From contig MFPT01000004.1 of the NCBI GenBank assembly GCA_001782805.1, forward strand, positions 39,127-103,126: a DNA stretch of 64,000 nucleotides. Direction: 5' to 3'. Position numbers and translations under genes: made by a program. The stretch is from Candidatus Magasanikbacteria bacterium RIFCSPHIGHO2_01_FULL_41_23 (lineage in GTDB: Bacteria; Patescibacteria; ABY1; Magasanikbacterales; UBA922). The notes under the pieces were generated by a model. It was not told the origin of the DNA and ran no database searches. It was given only the letters and a program-made list of their open reading frames with translations. This document shows positions 43,724-51,321 of the stretch, in pieces; the first letter of the stretch is position 1; every line of letters starts with the position of its first letter.

Positions 43724-43742
43724 TGCCCAACACAATTGGGCA
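43724..43742. promoter_or_regulatory. Palindromic operator upstream of the GC-rich gene
   Basis: TGCCCAACACAATTGGGCA has perfect seven-base arms around a five-base centre. It lies just downstream of the -10 box of the promoter for the orphan gene, where a repressor would block transcription. Confidence 0.6.
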
Positions 43743-43743
43743 C

Positions 43744-43772
43744 ATTTAATCAGAGAGAGAGAGAATTGTCAA
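43744..43772 (-). promoter_or_regulatory. Promoter of the GC-rich orphan gene
   Basis: TTGACA (43772-43767) and TTAAAT (43749-43744) are 17 bases apart on the minus strand, with a CT-repeat spacer. The leader to the start codon is about 130 bases long. Confidence 0.6.
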
Positions 43773-43779
43773 TAGAGAC

Positions 43780-43814
43780 AAAAAAAATCCCCCGATTATT
43801 TGGAGGATTTTTTG
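43780..43814. terminator. Terminator between rplS and the GC-rich gene
   Basis: AAAAAATCC and GGATTTTTT pair around a short loop, 15 bases past the rplS stop. It can act in both directions. Confidence 0.8.
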
Positions 43815-43828
43815 AATGGAATAATTTT

Positions 43829-44161
43829 TTAAACTTTGGGCGCCTTAACTTCTTTTAATTTCTTTTTATAATCACGCAAATAATATGGCCGCGCCTGATT
43901 TACTTTCATATGACGCACGAGTTCAATTTTTTCTACGACCGGCGAATGAATGGGAAAAATTTTTTCCACGCCCACGCCTTCGGAAACTTTGCGCACGGTT
44001 ACCGTCGCGCCCTGTTCTTTGCCATGTTTTTGCGCCAAAATCATCCCTTCAAAAATCTGAATACGTTCTTTTTCTTCACCTTTGGTATTGATTTCCTTAA
44101 CTTTTTGGTGAACTTTAACAATCATGCCGGGCTTAAGGTTCAAACGAATATCTTCGGACAT
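43829..44161 (-). CDS. rplS: 50S ribosomal protein bL19
   Basis: A 110-residue protein with the bL19 pattern: LKPGMIVKVHQKVKE, RIQIFEGMILAQKHG, TVTVRKVSEGVGVEKIFPIHSP and the tail RPYYLRDYKKKLKE. It lies 27 bases after gmk and ends at a strong terminator. Confidence 0.97.
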   Translation of the reverse strand: MSEDIRLNLKPGMIVKVHQKVKEINTKGEEKERIQIFEGMILAQKHGKEQGATVTVRKVSEGVGVEKIFPIHSPVVEKIELVRHMKVNQARPYYLRDYKKKLKEVKAPKV

Positions 44162-44188
44162 AAAATAATAATTAAAAGCAGTGCTAGT

Positions 44189-44758
44189 TTAGCTGGTTTG
44201 GTCAATCTTGTCAAGGATGGCCTTCACATCAACGACCGTTTTATCGAATTTGCCGTGAACATTGATTACACTATAGGTAAACGTTGCGGCTTGCGTAATT
44301 TCCTCCCGAGCAACCGCCAAACGACGAGCAATGTCCTCGGTTGTGGATCCGGGACGACGTTTGAGATTTTCTTCGAGCATACTGAGTGAATCCGGTTCCA
44401 AAAAAATGGAAACTTGTCGAATCGGCAACACCGCCAAACTGTTTTTGCCGCGTACATCAATGGGCGCGAACACGTAGGGATGATGTTCGAGCATTGTAGT
44501 TAATAATTTTTTATCAACTCCATAATAATGTTCGACATATTGGATATGTTCCACAAAATCTCCCTCAACAATCTTGTAAATAAATTCGGAGCGAGTTAAA
44601 AAATGATAATCAACGCCGTTAATTTCACCCGGACGTGGTGGTCGAGTGGTGCTCGTGACCAAACGAACTGAATCCGGCAATTGACGGATGAGTTCGTTGA
44701 TAACGGTGGTTTTACCGCCGCCCGAAGGCGATGAAATTACAACCAACAAACCGTTCAT
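44189..44758 (-). CDS. gmk: Guanylate kinase
   Basis: GMP + ATP to GDP + ADP. The 189-residue protein has the P-loop SPSGGGKTT at about 10-18, the GMP-binding stretch TTRPPRPGEINGVDYHFL, and FLEPDSLSMLEENLKRRPGSTTEDIARRL-type lid residues. The start overlaps the rluD-like stop by four bases. Confidence 0.96.
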   Translation of the reverse strand: MNGLLVVISSPSGGGKTTVINELIRQLPDSVRLVTSTTRPPRPGEINGVDYHFLTRSEFIYKIVEGDFVEHIQYVEHYYGVDKKLLTTMLEHHPYVFAPIDVRGKNSLAVLPIRQVSIFLEPDSLSMLEENLKRRPGSTTEDIARRLAVAREEITQAATFTYSVINVHGKFDKTVVDVKAILDKIDQTS

Positions 44759-45747
44759 AGAGATTTAAGTCCGGCTAAGACTGTTTTTAATTTTTCCGGC
44801 AAAGGAATTGCAAACGTAACGATTTCATTATTTTGATTATGAAATTCCAAATGATAGGAATGTAAAAATACGCGGCCTATTTTTTTGTCAATTTCACGTT
44901 TTATATTTTTATTAAAATAAAGCGGATCACCCACCAGCGGATGATTATAGGCAAAAAAATGCACGCGAATTTGATGAGTACGGCCCGTGTGAAGAGTAAT
45001 ATCGCAATAGGTATAATTAATATATTCTTGCAAAACCGTAAATTCAGTCAAAGCCACGCGACCATCCTGAATACTGTCAACATTTTTTAGCGTGACTTCC
45101 GTAATATTTGGTCGCGCAACCATGCGACCATCTTTGCCGCGCGCCACCAAAAAATTTAAAAAACCATGTTCAATCGGAAGTTTTCCATGCGCGAGCGCGT
45201 AATATTTTTTTATGACCGAACGACTTCTAAATTGTTCTTTAAGATGTTCGAAACTAGCCGCTGTCTTGGCCACTACCATCAGACCGGATGTATCTTTGTC
45301 CAAACGATGAACCATGCCCGGACGATTGACATATTCACCGACTTTGTCCAACTTGGGATAATTTTGCAATAACCAACCGGTTAATGTATTCGATTCCGCC
45401 AATGCTTTTTTTCCTACAACCGTGGCATCGGGATGCACAATCAGGCCGGCCGGTTTATTGATCACAATATAATCTGGAGTTTCGTTGATAATTTTTATTT
45501 CAGAAAATAAATCAATCGAATTTATTTTTTTTTCTTTTGTTATGGGTATCTGGCTGGTTTCAAAAACCATAACTGTATCACCCGCTTTCAGCTGATCACC
45601 CATTTTTTTGGGCTCTTGATCATTAATAAAAACCTGCTTCATTTTTATAAGCTTTTGCACTTGGGAACGAGTTACATTCATTTCCGTCGTAAGCCAAACA
45701 TCAAGCCGAGCGATTACACCAGTAGGAACAAGGTATTTTTTTTGCAT
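44755..45747 (-). CDS. RluA/RluD-type 23S rRNA pseudouridine synthase
   Basis: A 330-residue protein with an N-terminal S4 RNA-binding domain (VIARLDVWLTTEMNVTRSQVQKLIKMKQV) and the synthase core with HRLDKDTSGLMVVAKT, containing the catalytic Asp, and LHTGRTHQIRVH. The architecture matches RluD. It is coupled to gmk, and divergent from tRNA-Arg(CCG). Confidence 0.93.
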   Translation of the reverse strand: MQKKYLVPTGVIARLDVWLTTEMNVTRSQVQKLIKMKQVFINDQEPKKMGDQLKAGDTVMVFETSQIPITKEKKINSIDLFSEIKIINETPDYIVINKPAGLIVHPDATVVGKKALAESNTLTGWLLQNYPKLDKVGEYVNRPGMVHRLDKDTSGLMVVAKTAASFEHLKEQFRSRSVIKKYYALAHGKLPIEHGFLNFLVARGKDGRMVARPNITEVTLKNVDSIQDGRVALTEFTVLQEYINYTYCDITLHTGRTHQIRVHFFAYNHPLVGDPLYFNKNIKREIDKKIGRVFLHSYHLEFHNQNNEIVTFAIPLPEKLKTVLAGLKSL

Positions 45748-45811
45748 ATGGCTGGGATTATACAGGTTATTCTTGAAAAATCAAGAGGGGCATGATAGAT
45801 TAGGCTCGCAC

Positions 45812-45886
45812 GCTCTCGTCGTCTAAAGGATATGACATCGGCCTCCGAAGCCGAAAATCCAGGTTCAATTCCTGGCGAGAGCACCA
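45812..45886 (+). tRNA. tRNA-Arg(CCG)
   Basis: Acceptor GCTCTCG/CGAGAGC, anticodon stem TCGGC/GCCGA, loop CTCCGAA giving CCG. The discriminator A at 45883 is followed by an encoded CCA (45884-45886). A type D repeat starts 17 bases downstream. Confidence 0.95.
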
Positions 45887-45902
45887 TATTCTTACATGTG
45901 TA

Positions 45903-46020
45903 TTGATTAAAATAAAAATGGAACCCCGACAAGTCGGGATAAACTCCTTAAGCTTTTTTGAGCCCGATATTTATGAGGGTCTCAGAAAAAGATTTGCAGT
46001 GAATTTTTATTTTAATTTCC
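45903..46020. repeat. 118-bp type D palindromic repeat, copy 2
   Basis: Same ends and hairpins as the copy in the groES-groEL gap (20035-20152), same length, few differences. It lies just 3' of tRNA-Arg(CCG). The remaining stretch to 46236 is AT-rich leader without a gene; a TATACT near 46098 could be a -10 box for the basic protein, with no convincing -35. Confidence 0.85.
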
Positions 46021-46236
46021 TTAGATGAATTTAATTTTAAAATAAAAAGTTATACACACCCATTCCATAAAACTATTCCCAAAAAACATAAAACACTTTA
46101 TACTAATTACAAAAGGTCGTAACGAAAATTTTTTTTAATAAAATTTTCCGAGAAACTTTTACAGCAATGCTTGTCTTGTAAAAATTCTCATCATTGCGCG
46201 TCCGTTACCATTTGGTGTGTACCATGGTCATATCAA

Positions 46237-46258
46237 AAAGATGTGCGCGCACATCTTT
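46237..46258 (+). promoter_or_regulatory. Perfect 22-base palindrome just before a ribosome binding site
   Basis: The arms AAAGATGTGCG and CGCACATCTTT are exact inverted copies. The Shine-Dalgarno sequence GGAGGTGA starts six bases after it. It may be an operator or an mRNA hairpin controlling translation of the basic protein. Confidence 0.65.
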
Positions 46259-46278
46259 AATCTCGGAGGTGAATATTT

Positions 46279-46383
46279 ATGGCAAAAGCTAAAGCAAAAA
46301 GTAAGGCAAAAAGTAAGGCAAAAGCTAAAGCTCCTAAACGGAGAGCTGCCGCTCGCAAGCCTAAAGCTAAGAAGAAGAAATAA
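46279..46383 (+). CDS. 34-residue Lys/Ala-rich basic protein (histone H1-like tail)
   Basis: ATG at 46279 follows a near-perfect Shine-Dalgarno GGAGGTGA at good spacing. The product is MAKAKAKSKAKSK..., with about half its residues Lys or Arg and most of the rest Ala, ending KAKKKK. It resembles the C-terminal tails of bacterial histone H1-like proteins, so a nucleoid or RNA-binding role is likely. It stands alone between a long leader with a 22-base palindrome and a perfect 12-bp-stem terminator, which argues that it is a real, strongly expressed gene despite its size. Confidence 0.78.
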   Translation: MAKAKAKSKAKSKAKAKAPKRRAAARKPKAKKKK

Positions 46384-46393
46384 TTCTTCTCAT

Positions 46394-46425
46394 AAAAAAT
46401 CCTCCTATAAATCGGAGGATTTTTT
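46394..46425. terminator. Terminator shared by the basic protein gene and the endonuclease Q operon
   Basis: AAAAAATCCTCC and GGAGGATTTTTT form a perfect 12-bp stem with an eight-base loop; the flanking A and T tracts allow termination on both strands, and the two genes converge on it. Confidence 0.92.
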
Positions 46426-46437
46426 AATCCAAAAAAA

Positions 46438-47715
46438 TTAACTGAGATCAAAACTTTTTTGTTCTGTTTTTTTTCTTTCATTATCACCAAAAACTTTGAC
46501 CACGCCAAATATACCATCATATCCCGGTTTAACATAAATATTTCCCTCACGAACGCGGCCTAACGCTTCGGCAATTTCAGGCGACGACACTGTTTGCACA
46601 AGAGACAAATCAGCCTGAAGTAAAATATAAAATTCACTGCCGATTTTTTTAATTAACGTATCGTAAATTTGTGTAACTGCTTTTGAACTCACGCCAACGC
46701 CAATAGTATCTGCAATAATCTCGGGCAAAGGCACCAAATTTTTAAATGGCACGCGATTTAAAGTGCGCGCCTCGATTTCTGTTCGCGTTGATAATTCCGC
46801 CACGCGATTCATGACACCAATGGTCAAACCACGTCCGCATTTTGGACACAGACCGCGGTATTTTTTCGTATCATTCGGCGGACAGGAAAATTCACAAGTC
46901 GCATGGCCATCATAATGATATTTTCCTTCTTCCGGATAAAATTCAATCGTGTATAAAAATTTCGCACGATCGCCTGTTTCAATAATCCGCTTAATTTCCG
47001 CATACGTAATGTCGCTTTCTTGTTCAAAGGAAAAAACATTGGCTTCACGACCAAGTTTTTGTGGACTATGCGCGTCAGAATTGGAAATTAAAGTGATTCC
47101 ATCGACTGCCGGCACTTGCCAATTCATGAGTGGATCGCTGGATAATCCGGTTTCAATCGCGTGAATATGCGGAGTTAAGTCTTCAAACGCGTCCGACAGT
47201 GAATCATAACCGCCTTTGGATCCAAAAATACCAAACCATGGTGTCCACGCATGAGCGGGAATTACCATCATCTGCGGATCAGCTTCCAGCGCCACGGTCA
47301 AAATATCTTTGGAAGTCAAACCCAAAATCGGTCGGCCATCAGCGCGAATATTACAACCAAGTTCAGTTAATTTTTTATTAAATTTTTTGACAGCCGCAAA
47401 ATTAGGCGCAAAAATTAAATGATGCACGCGCCGCAATTTACCCGCGTGTTTTTTAATTGAAGCAACTTCAGTCCCTAAAATGAAACGAGTTGATTCCGAC
47501 CTGTCGGGATTATTTTTTAAGGAAAAAATTCCGGAAGCACTTTCAAATAATTCTTGTTCTAACATCTCCAACCATTGGGGATGCGTAAAATCGCCCGTAG
47601 AAACAATATCAATTCCCCGCGTAACACAGGCTCGCGCAATTGTTTCCGGTATCAAATTTTTGGAACAAGCGCGTGAATAGCGTGAATGAATATGAAGATC
47701 AAGAATTTTTTCCAT
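46438..47715 (-). CDS. Endonuclease Q-like PHP domain nuclease
   Basis: EndoQ cleaves DNA 5' of deaminated bases (uracil, hypoxanthine) and abasic sites. The 425-residue protein has the PHP metal motif DLHIHSRYSRAC at the start, further ligands in HHLIFAPN, PAHAWTP and SNSDAHSP, and the EndoQ-specific zinc finger with C274, C278, C290 and C293 (CEFSC...CPKCGRG). Length matches archaeal EndoQ. Residues 68-75 (NNPDRSES) are encoded by an AATCCCGAC-type palindrome in frame, apparently an insertion. It is the last gene of the long TrmB-headed run. Confidence 0.87.
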   Translation of the reverse strand: MEKILDLHIHSRYSRACSKNLIPETIARACVTRGIDIVSTGDFTHPQWLEMLEQELFESASGIFSLKNNPDRSESTRFILGTEVASIKKHAGKLRRVHHLIFAPNFAAVKKFNKKLTELGCNIRADGRPILGLTSKDILTVALEADPQMMVIPAHAWTPWFGIFGSKGGYDSLSDAFEDLTPHIHAIETGLSSDPLMNWQVPAVDGITLISNSDAHSPQKLGREANVFSFEQESDITYAEIKRIIETGDRAKFLYTIEFYPEEGKYHYDGHATCEFSCPPNDTKKYRGLCPKCGRGLTIGVMNRVAELSTRTEIEARTLNRVPFKNLVPLPEIIADTIGVGVSSKAVTQIYDTLIKKIGSEFYILLQADLSLVQTVSSPEIAEALGRVREGNIYVKPGYDGIFGVVKVFGDNERKKTEQKSFDLS

Positions 47716-47739
47716 ATATGATGAGCTTGTCGAATCACA

Positions 47740-48435
47740 TTATTCAGTACTCAATGATATATCTCGATCACGAATTTGAATGCGCGCAATTTTTACTTCG
47801 GGAATTTCCACCACAAATGATTCGCCGATTATCCACATATCCAAATCATCATACAAAGCCACTGACAATTCATTGGTACCGGGCAATACTGTAATATTAT
47901 TCCAATTAGTTATTTGTTGACCGTTAATGGCCAGCCGCACTTTGTAATCGGTTAAATGTGATTCAACTTCAATGGTCAACGGCCGGCGATAAGCCGGTAA
48001 TTTTTTTTGTACTAATGTGTTAATACTGTTCGCAATCCGATCATAACGCCAACGAGACAAAGCACCAGTAATGAACGACTGTCCCAAATTACTTTTGGTA
48101 ATCACATTAGTGCCGATAATCAAAGAAATGGAATCGCCGCCACGATCATACACTTCTTTAGTTTTAGTTTTAATGGTAGAAAAAAAATACCAACGCAACG
48201 TAGTATACACAGTGTTCATTTCTTTTTGCGAAACTGAAAAATTAACTTTTTGTTCAACACCATTATAATAATGCTGATACACGCCGCCATTAGTGGACAG
48301 ATCAATGTGTGTTCTTTCCGGATACAGACCGCCATCACGATCATACTGAACATGCAAATCAGTTGGCAGAGCGCCCAAAAGCAGATGTGGCACGAGCACA
48401 CCTACCACAACACTAATGACCAAAAAATTCTTCAT
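47740..48435 (-). CDS. Hypothetical secreted protein
   Basis: A 231-residue protein with a signal-like N-terminus (MKNFLVISVVVGVLVPHLLLG) and a beta-rich body. No family recognised. The part around residues 145-200 (LTIEVESHLTDYKVRLAINGQQITNWNNITVLPGTNELSVALYDD) suggests a beta-sandwich with an Ig-like look. It is 15 bases after the citryl-CoA lyase-like gene and 24 bases before EndoQ. Confidence 0.55.
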   Translation of the reverse strand: MKNFLVISVVVGVLVPHLLLGALPTDLHVQYDRDGGLYPERTHIDLSTNGGVYQHYYNGVEQKVNFSVSQKEMNTVYTTLRWYFFSTIKTKTKEVYDRGGDSISLIIGTNVITKSNLGQSFITGALSRWRYDRIANSINTLVQKKLPAYRRPLTIEVESHLTDYKVRLAINGQQITNWNNITVLPGTNELSVALYDDLDMWIIGESFVVEIPEVKIARIQIRDRDISLSTE

Positions 48436-48450
48436 AAAAATATTACAGAA

Positions 48451-49188
48451 TCACACGGACGTTGTTCCAATATATTCAATATCTTCCGGAGTCAATCGTC
48501 GGATCCCTTCATCGTTAGTTATTTCTTCAACAATATGGGCAACGAGTCCGGGAACGCGGGCAATTACAAATATACCATTTCCTATGCGCGCGTCAAAGCC
48601 CATATCACAAAGAATTGCCGCAATCGCGCCATCAACATTCAGTGGAAGTTTTTTGGATGAAATTGAATTTAATCCGATTTCAATTTTTTGGGCAAACGTC
48701 GCATACTGACCATATATCCCAGTTTCTTTGGCAATTTTAAACAATGCTTGCGTACGCGGATCAACTGCAAAAATTTTGTGACCAAATCCGGACGCATATT
48801 CTTTGCGTTCCTTCATATTTTTAAGAAGTGCTACGATATCAGACTCGTCAACATGATCATAAAAAAATTTCATCGCCGGTTCAACTACCACACCATGCCG
48901 ACCACCCAGTCCAAGCAAACCGGCCGCAACCGAAGTGTGCAAATCATTTTTGGCCGAAGCCGAAATTCGGGCGTTCATCGCCGAACTTGTTGCCGGACCA
49001 TGATCAATGATCGCGGTAAAAATGGCATTCATCATTTTTGTTTGTTCCGAAGTCGGTAAATGACCTTTCAAAATCAAAAAAATTGTTTCGACAAAAGTTT
49101 TGTTGGCAATTAAATCCGCCAAATTATGTCCACGAATAATTTCCGTGCCGTCGGTTTGAATGTTCGTGATTGCGGTTTTGAATTTCAT
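48451..49188 (-). CDS. Citryl-CoA lyase-like protein (citrate synthase fold)
   Basis: A 245-residue citrate synthase-superfamily protein, much shorter than true citrate synthase (about 380-430) and close to stand-alone citryl-CoA lyase (about 260) or the C-terminal module of ATP-citrate lyase. The catalytic motif GFGHKIFAVDPR is present, with LGGRHGVVVEPAMK earlier. Together with the two upstream genes, which match the synthetase half of ATP-citrate lyase, it would split citrate to oxaloacetate and acetyl-CoA, or run the reverse. The ATG at 49188 is used; the frame also opens at TTG 49200. Confidence 0.8.
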   Translation of the reverse strand: MKFKTAITNIQTDGTEIIRGHNLADLIANKTFVETIFLILKGHLPTSEQTKMMNAIFTAIIDHGPATSSAMNARISASAKNDLHTSVAAGLLGLGGRHGVVVEPAMKFFYDHVDESDIVALLKNMKERKEYASGFGHKIFAVDPRTQALFKIAKETGIYGQYATFAQKIEIGLNSISSKKLPLNVDGAIAAILCDMGFDARIGNGIFVIARVPGLVAHIVEEITNDEGIRRLTPEDIEYIGTTSV

Positions 49189-49198
49189 ATTAATTGTC

Positions 49199-49243
49199 AA
49201 AATAAAAATGGAATCCCGACATGTCGGGATTATTTTAATCTAA
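49199..49243. repeat. Minimal type D palindrome in the citryl-CoA gene set
   Basis: AAAATAAAAATGGAATCCC...GGGATTATTTTAATC surrounds the perfect core ATCCCGACATGTCGGGAT. It fills the only sizeable gap between the alpha-subunit gene and the lyase gene. Confidence 0.75.
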
Positions 49244-49244
49244 A

Positions 49245-50135
49245 TTAAGAATGGGGTTTGATTAATAGAACTAAATCTTCGTATTTCTCCGCAATCATCA
49301 CCCCAACATCACTCAACGCCTTTTCTTTTTCCACCGCGCCTTTCCCCTTCTCCACAATCGCGCCGGCATGACCGATATTCATTCCCTCCGGGAGGATATT
49401 CGCGAATTTTCCCCCAATATAGATAGCGAGTGGTTTAGTATATTCGTCATTATTGATTAAGTCAACAATCTCAAATTCATAACTGCCGCCGTGTTCGCCA
49501 AAAATAACCACGGCTTTTGTCTGATCATCTTTTTCAAATAAACGTAGTAAATCAGCATAAGTTGTACCCATCAACAAATCACCGCCCACATGCACGGCTG
49601 TGCTTTGGCCCAAGCCAGCCTGGCGCAATTGCCATGAAATTTCATTGGTCATCCCACCGGAACGAGAAATTACTCCAATTGATCCAGGAGAAAAAATTTC
49701 ATTAACCAATGGACCACCGACCACGCCAATGCGTCCAACTCCCGGAGAAATAAAACCGAGTGAACTGGGACCAATAATGGTAATATTTTTTTCTTTGGCC
49801 GCGGCCAAACAATAAGCTGTATCTTTAATGGGAATGCGTTCCACGATCGTGTTGATTAAGGGAATGTCGTTATTAATTGCTTCCAAAATTGCGGCTTTGG
49901 CCGCAAATGGTGGAACATAAATTGCGCTGATATTTATTTCAGGAAATTGCGTTTTGGCTTCAGTAATGAAATTAAATACCGGTTTACCTTCCACTTCTTG
50001 ACCAGCCTTATTGGGAGTAACGCCACAGACTACATTGGTGTTATAATCCAACATCGCGCGCGCGGCTTTGGCGCCTTCTTTGCCCGTAATCCCTTGGACG
50101 AGAACGTGAGTTTGAGTAGTGATGAGAATACTCAT
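49245..50135 (-). CDS. Citryl-CoA synthetase/succinyl-CoA ligase alpha-like subunit
   Basis: A 296-residue SucD-type protein: CoA-binding Rossmann start (THVLVQGITGKEGAKAARAM), IIGPSSLGFISPG, VISRSGGMTNEISWQL, and the phosphohistidine loop GHAGAIVEKGKGAVEKEKAL. On its own it could be SucD; the adjacent beta subunit carries ATP-citrate lyase features and a citryl-CoA lyase-like gene follows, so a role in citrate cleavage is preferred. It is one base after the beta gene. Confidence 0.82.
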   Translation of the reverse strand: MSILITTQTHVLVQGITGKEGAKAARAMLDYNTNVVCGVTPNKAGQEVEGKPVFNFITEAKTQFPEINISAIYVPPFAAKAAILEAINNDIPLINTIVERIPIKDTAYCLAAAKEKNITIIGPSSLGFISPGVGRIGVVGGPLVNEIFSPGSIGVISRSGGMTNEISWQLRQAGLGQSTAVHVGGDLLMGTTYADLLRLFEKDDQTKAVVIFGEHGGSYEFEIVDLINNDEYTKPLAIYIGGKFANILPEGMNIGHAGAIVEKGKGAVEKEKALSDVGVMIAEKYEDLVLLIKPHS

Positions 50136-50136
50136 A

Positions 50137-51321
50137 TTATTTTTTCTTTATCATTTCGGCCAATACTTCGGCCGTCTCACTCATGCTCGTTTCTTTACCA
50201 AAAATTTTCATATTCAAATTATTTCTGATCGCGCATTCCTGCATTAAAGTTAAACCTTCTTTTTCAAACGGCCCGGCACGACGAACGACAATCGGATAGT
50301 TTGGTTTTATTTCATCAAGCACGTCCGCGATTCCCTGAAATGTTTCCGCGATATTCGTAAAATTCGCGACTCCGCCCGCAATCCACAATCCACGCAAATT
50401 TGGTTTGGATAAAACAATTTTCGCCAGCGCGTAGACTTTTTCACGTGGCGGATTGCCGGAATATTCCGTGTAATTCGCCGGCTTCAATCCGGTTTTTAAA
50501 AGCGCGTCCATATTAGCGATACTGGCTCCGCCTCCGGAAAACAAAATCGCGATATCTCCATCCATTTCCATATATTTTCCCGCTGTTCCTTGATAATATT
50601 TTTCACCTTCGTCAATTTTTTTCACGGCAATTTCGCGTTCAGTCGGAGCACGACCAAGCATCGTGCGCGGTTCCAATACTTCCCATTCTTTATGTTTGTA
50701 AAAAGCATCATCATCCAGCGCCACTTTAGCATCGGCCGCAATCCAACGACCGTCCACGGTCTTGATTAAAGGATTAATTTCCACGACACGCGTGTCTTCG
50801 GCCAAAAAACAATTCCACAATGATCGCGCGATCGGTTCAAGATTTTCATTACTAAAATCATTATGTAAAGTTGATAATAATGTAATCTCACTATTACGTA
50901 CATCCAATCCAATTTTGACAATCTTTTCTTCCGCCACATCTTCAATATCCATTCCTCCGGATTGCGAATAAATCAGCATCGGCTGTTTTCTATTGGTATC
51001 GTACGTAATGGAAATATAATGTTCTTCGGCAATATTTAATTTTTCTTCAATCAGCACCGCGGACACATATTGTCCGCGAATGTTTATGGTGAACAATGTA
51101 TCACAGACTGTACGAACTTCTTCGGACGAACCACAAAATTTAATCCCGTTATTTTTGCCACGTTTTCCTGACAACACTTGGGCTTTAACTACAACGTCTT
51201 TAATTCCCAACTCATTATATTTTTGTATCGCATCATCACCACGACGAACAACAACCCCTTTTGGAATCGCGATACCATGTTTTTTAAATAATTGTTTGCC
51301 TTCAAATTCGTAGAGGTTCAT
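50137..51321 (-). CDS. Citryl-CoA synthetase/ATP-citrate lyase beta-like subunit (ATP-grasp)
   Basis: A 394-residue SucC/AclB-type protein. The N-terminus MNLYEFEGKQLFKKHGI is shared by all beta subunits; the C-terminal part ANYTEYSGNPPREKVYALAK, IAGGVANFTNIAETFQGI and VVRRAGPFEKEGL resembles ATP-citrate lyase, where EYSG, GGSIANFTNV and VRRGGPNYQEGL occur, more than ordinary SucC. The ATG at 51321 overlaps the stop of the upstream pseudouridine synthase gene (ATGA). The frame also opens at GTG 51333. Confidence 0.83.
   Translation of the reverse strand: MNLYEFEGKQLFKKHGIAIPKGVVVRRGDDAIQKYNELGIKDVVVKAQVLSGKRGKNNGIKFCGSSEEVRTVCDTLFTINIRGQYVSAVLIEEKLNIAEEHYISITYDTNRKQPMLIYSQSGGMDIEDVAEEKIVKIGLDVRNSEITLLSTLHNDFSNENLEPIARSLWNCFLAEDTRVVEINPLIKTVDGRWIAADAKVALDDDAFYKHKEWEVLEPRTMLGRAPTEREIAVKKIDEGEKYYQGTAGKYMEMDGDIAILFSGGGASIANMDALLKTGLKPANYTEYSGNPPREKVYALAKIVLSKPNLRGLWIAGGVANFTNIAETFQGIADVLDEIKPNYPIVVRRAGPFEKEGLTLMQECAIRNNLNMKIFGKETSMSETAEVLAEMIKKK

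Noticed and set aside
43018..43749. 243-codon plus-strand frame across the GC-rich island
   Set aside because: Its product is Arg/Asp/Leu-rich low-complexity text typical of an antisense shadow of a GC-rich gene. The minus-strand frame has a Shine-Dalgarno, promoter and balanced composition.
45903..46020. Type D repeat next to tRNA-Arg as an attachment site of an integrated element
   Set aside because: The repeat does not copy the tRNA 3' end, the same unit occurs in the groES-groEL gap, and no integrase or element boundary is seen.
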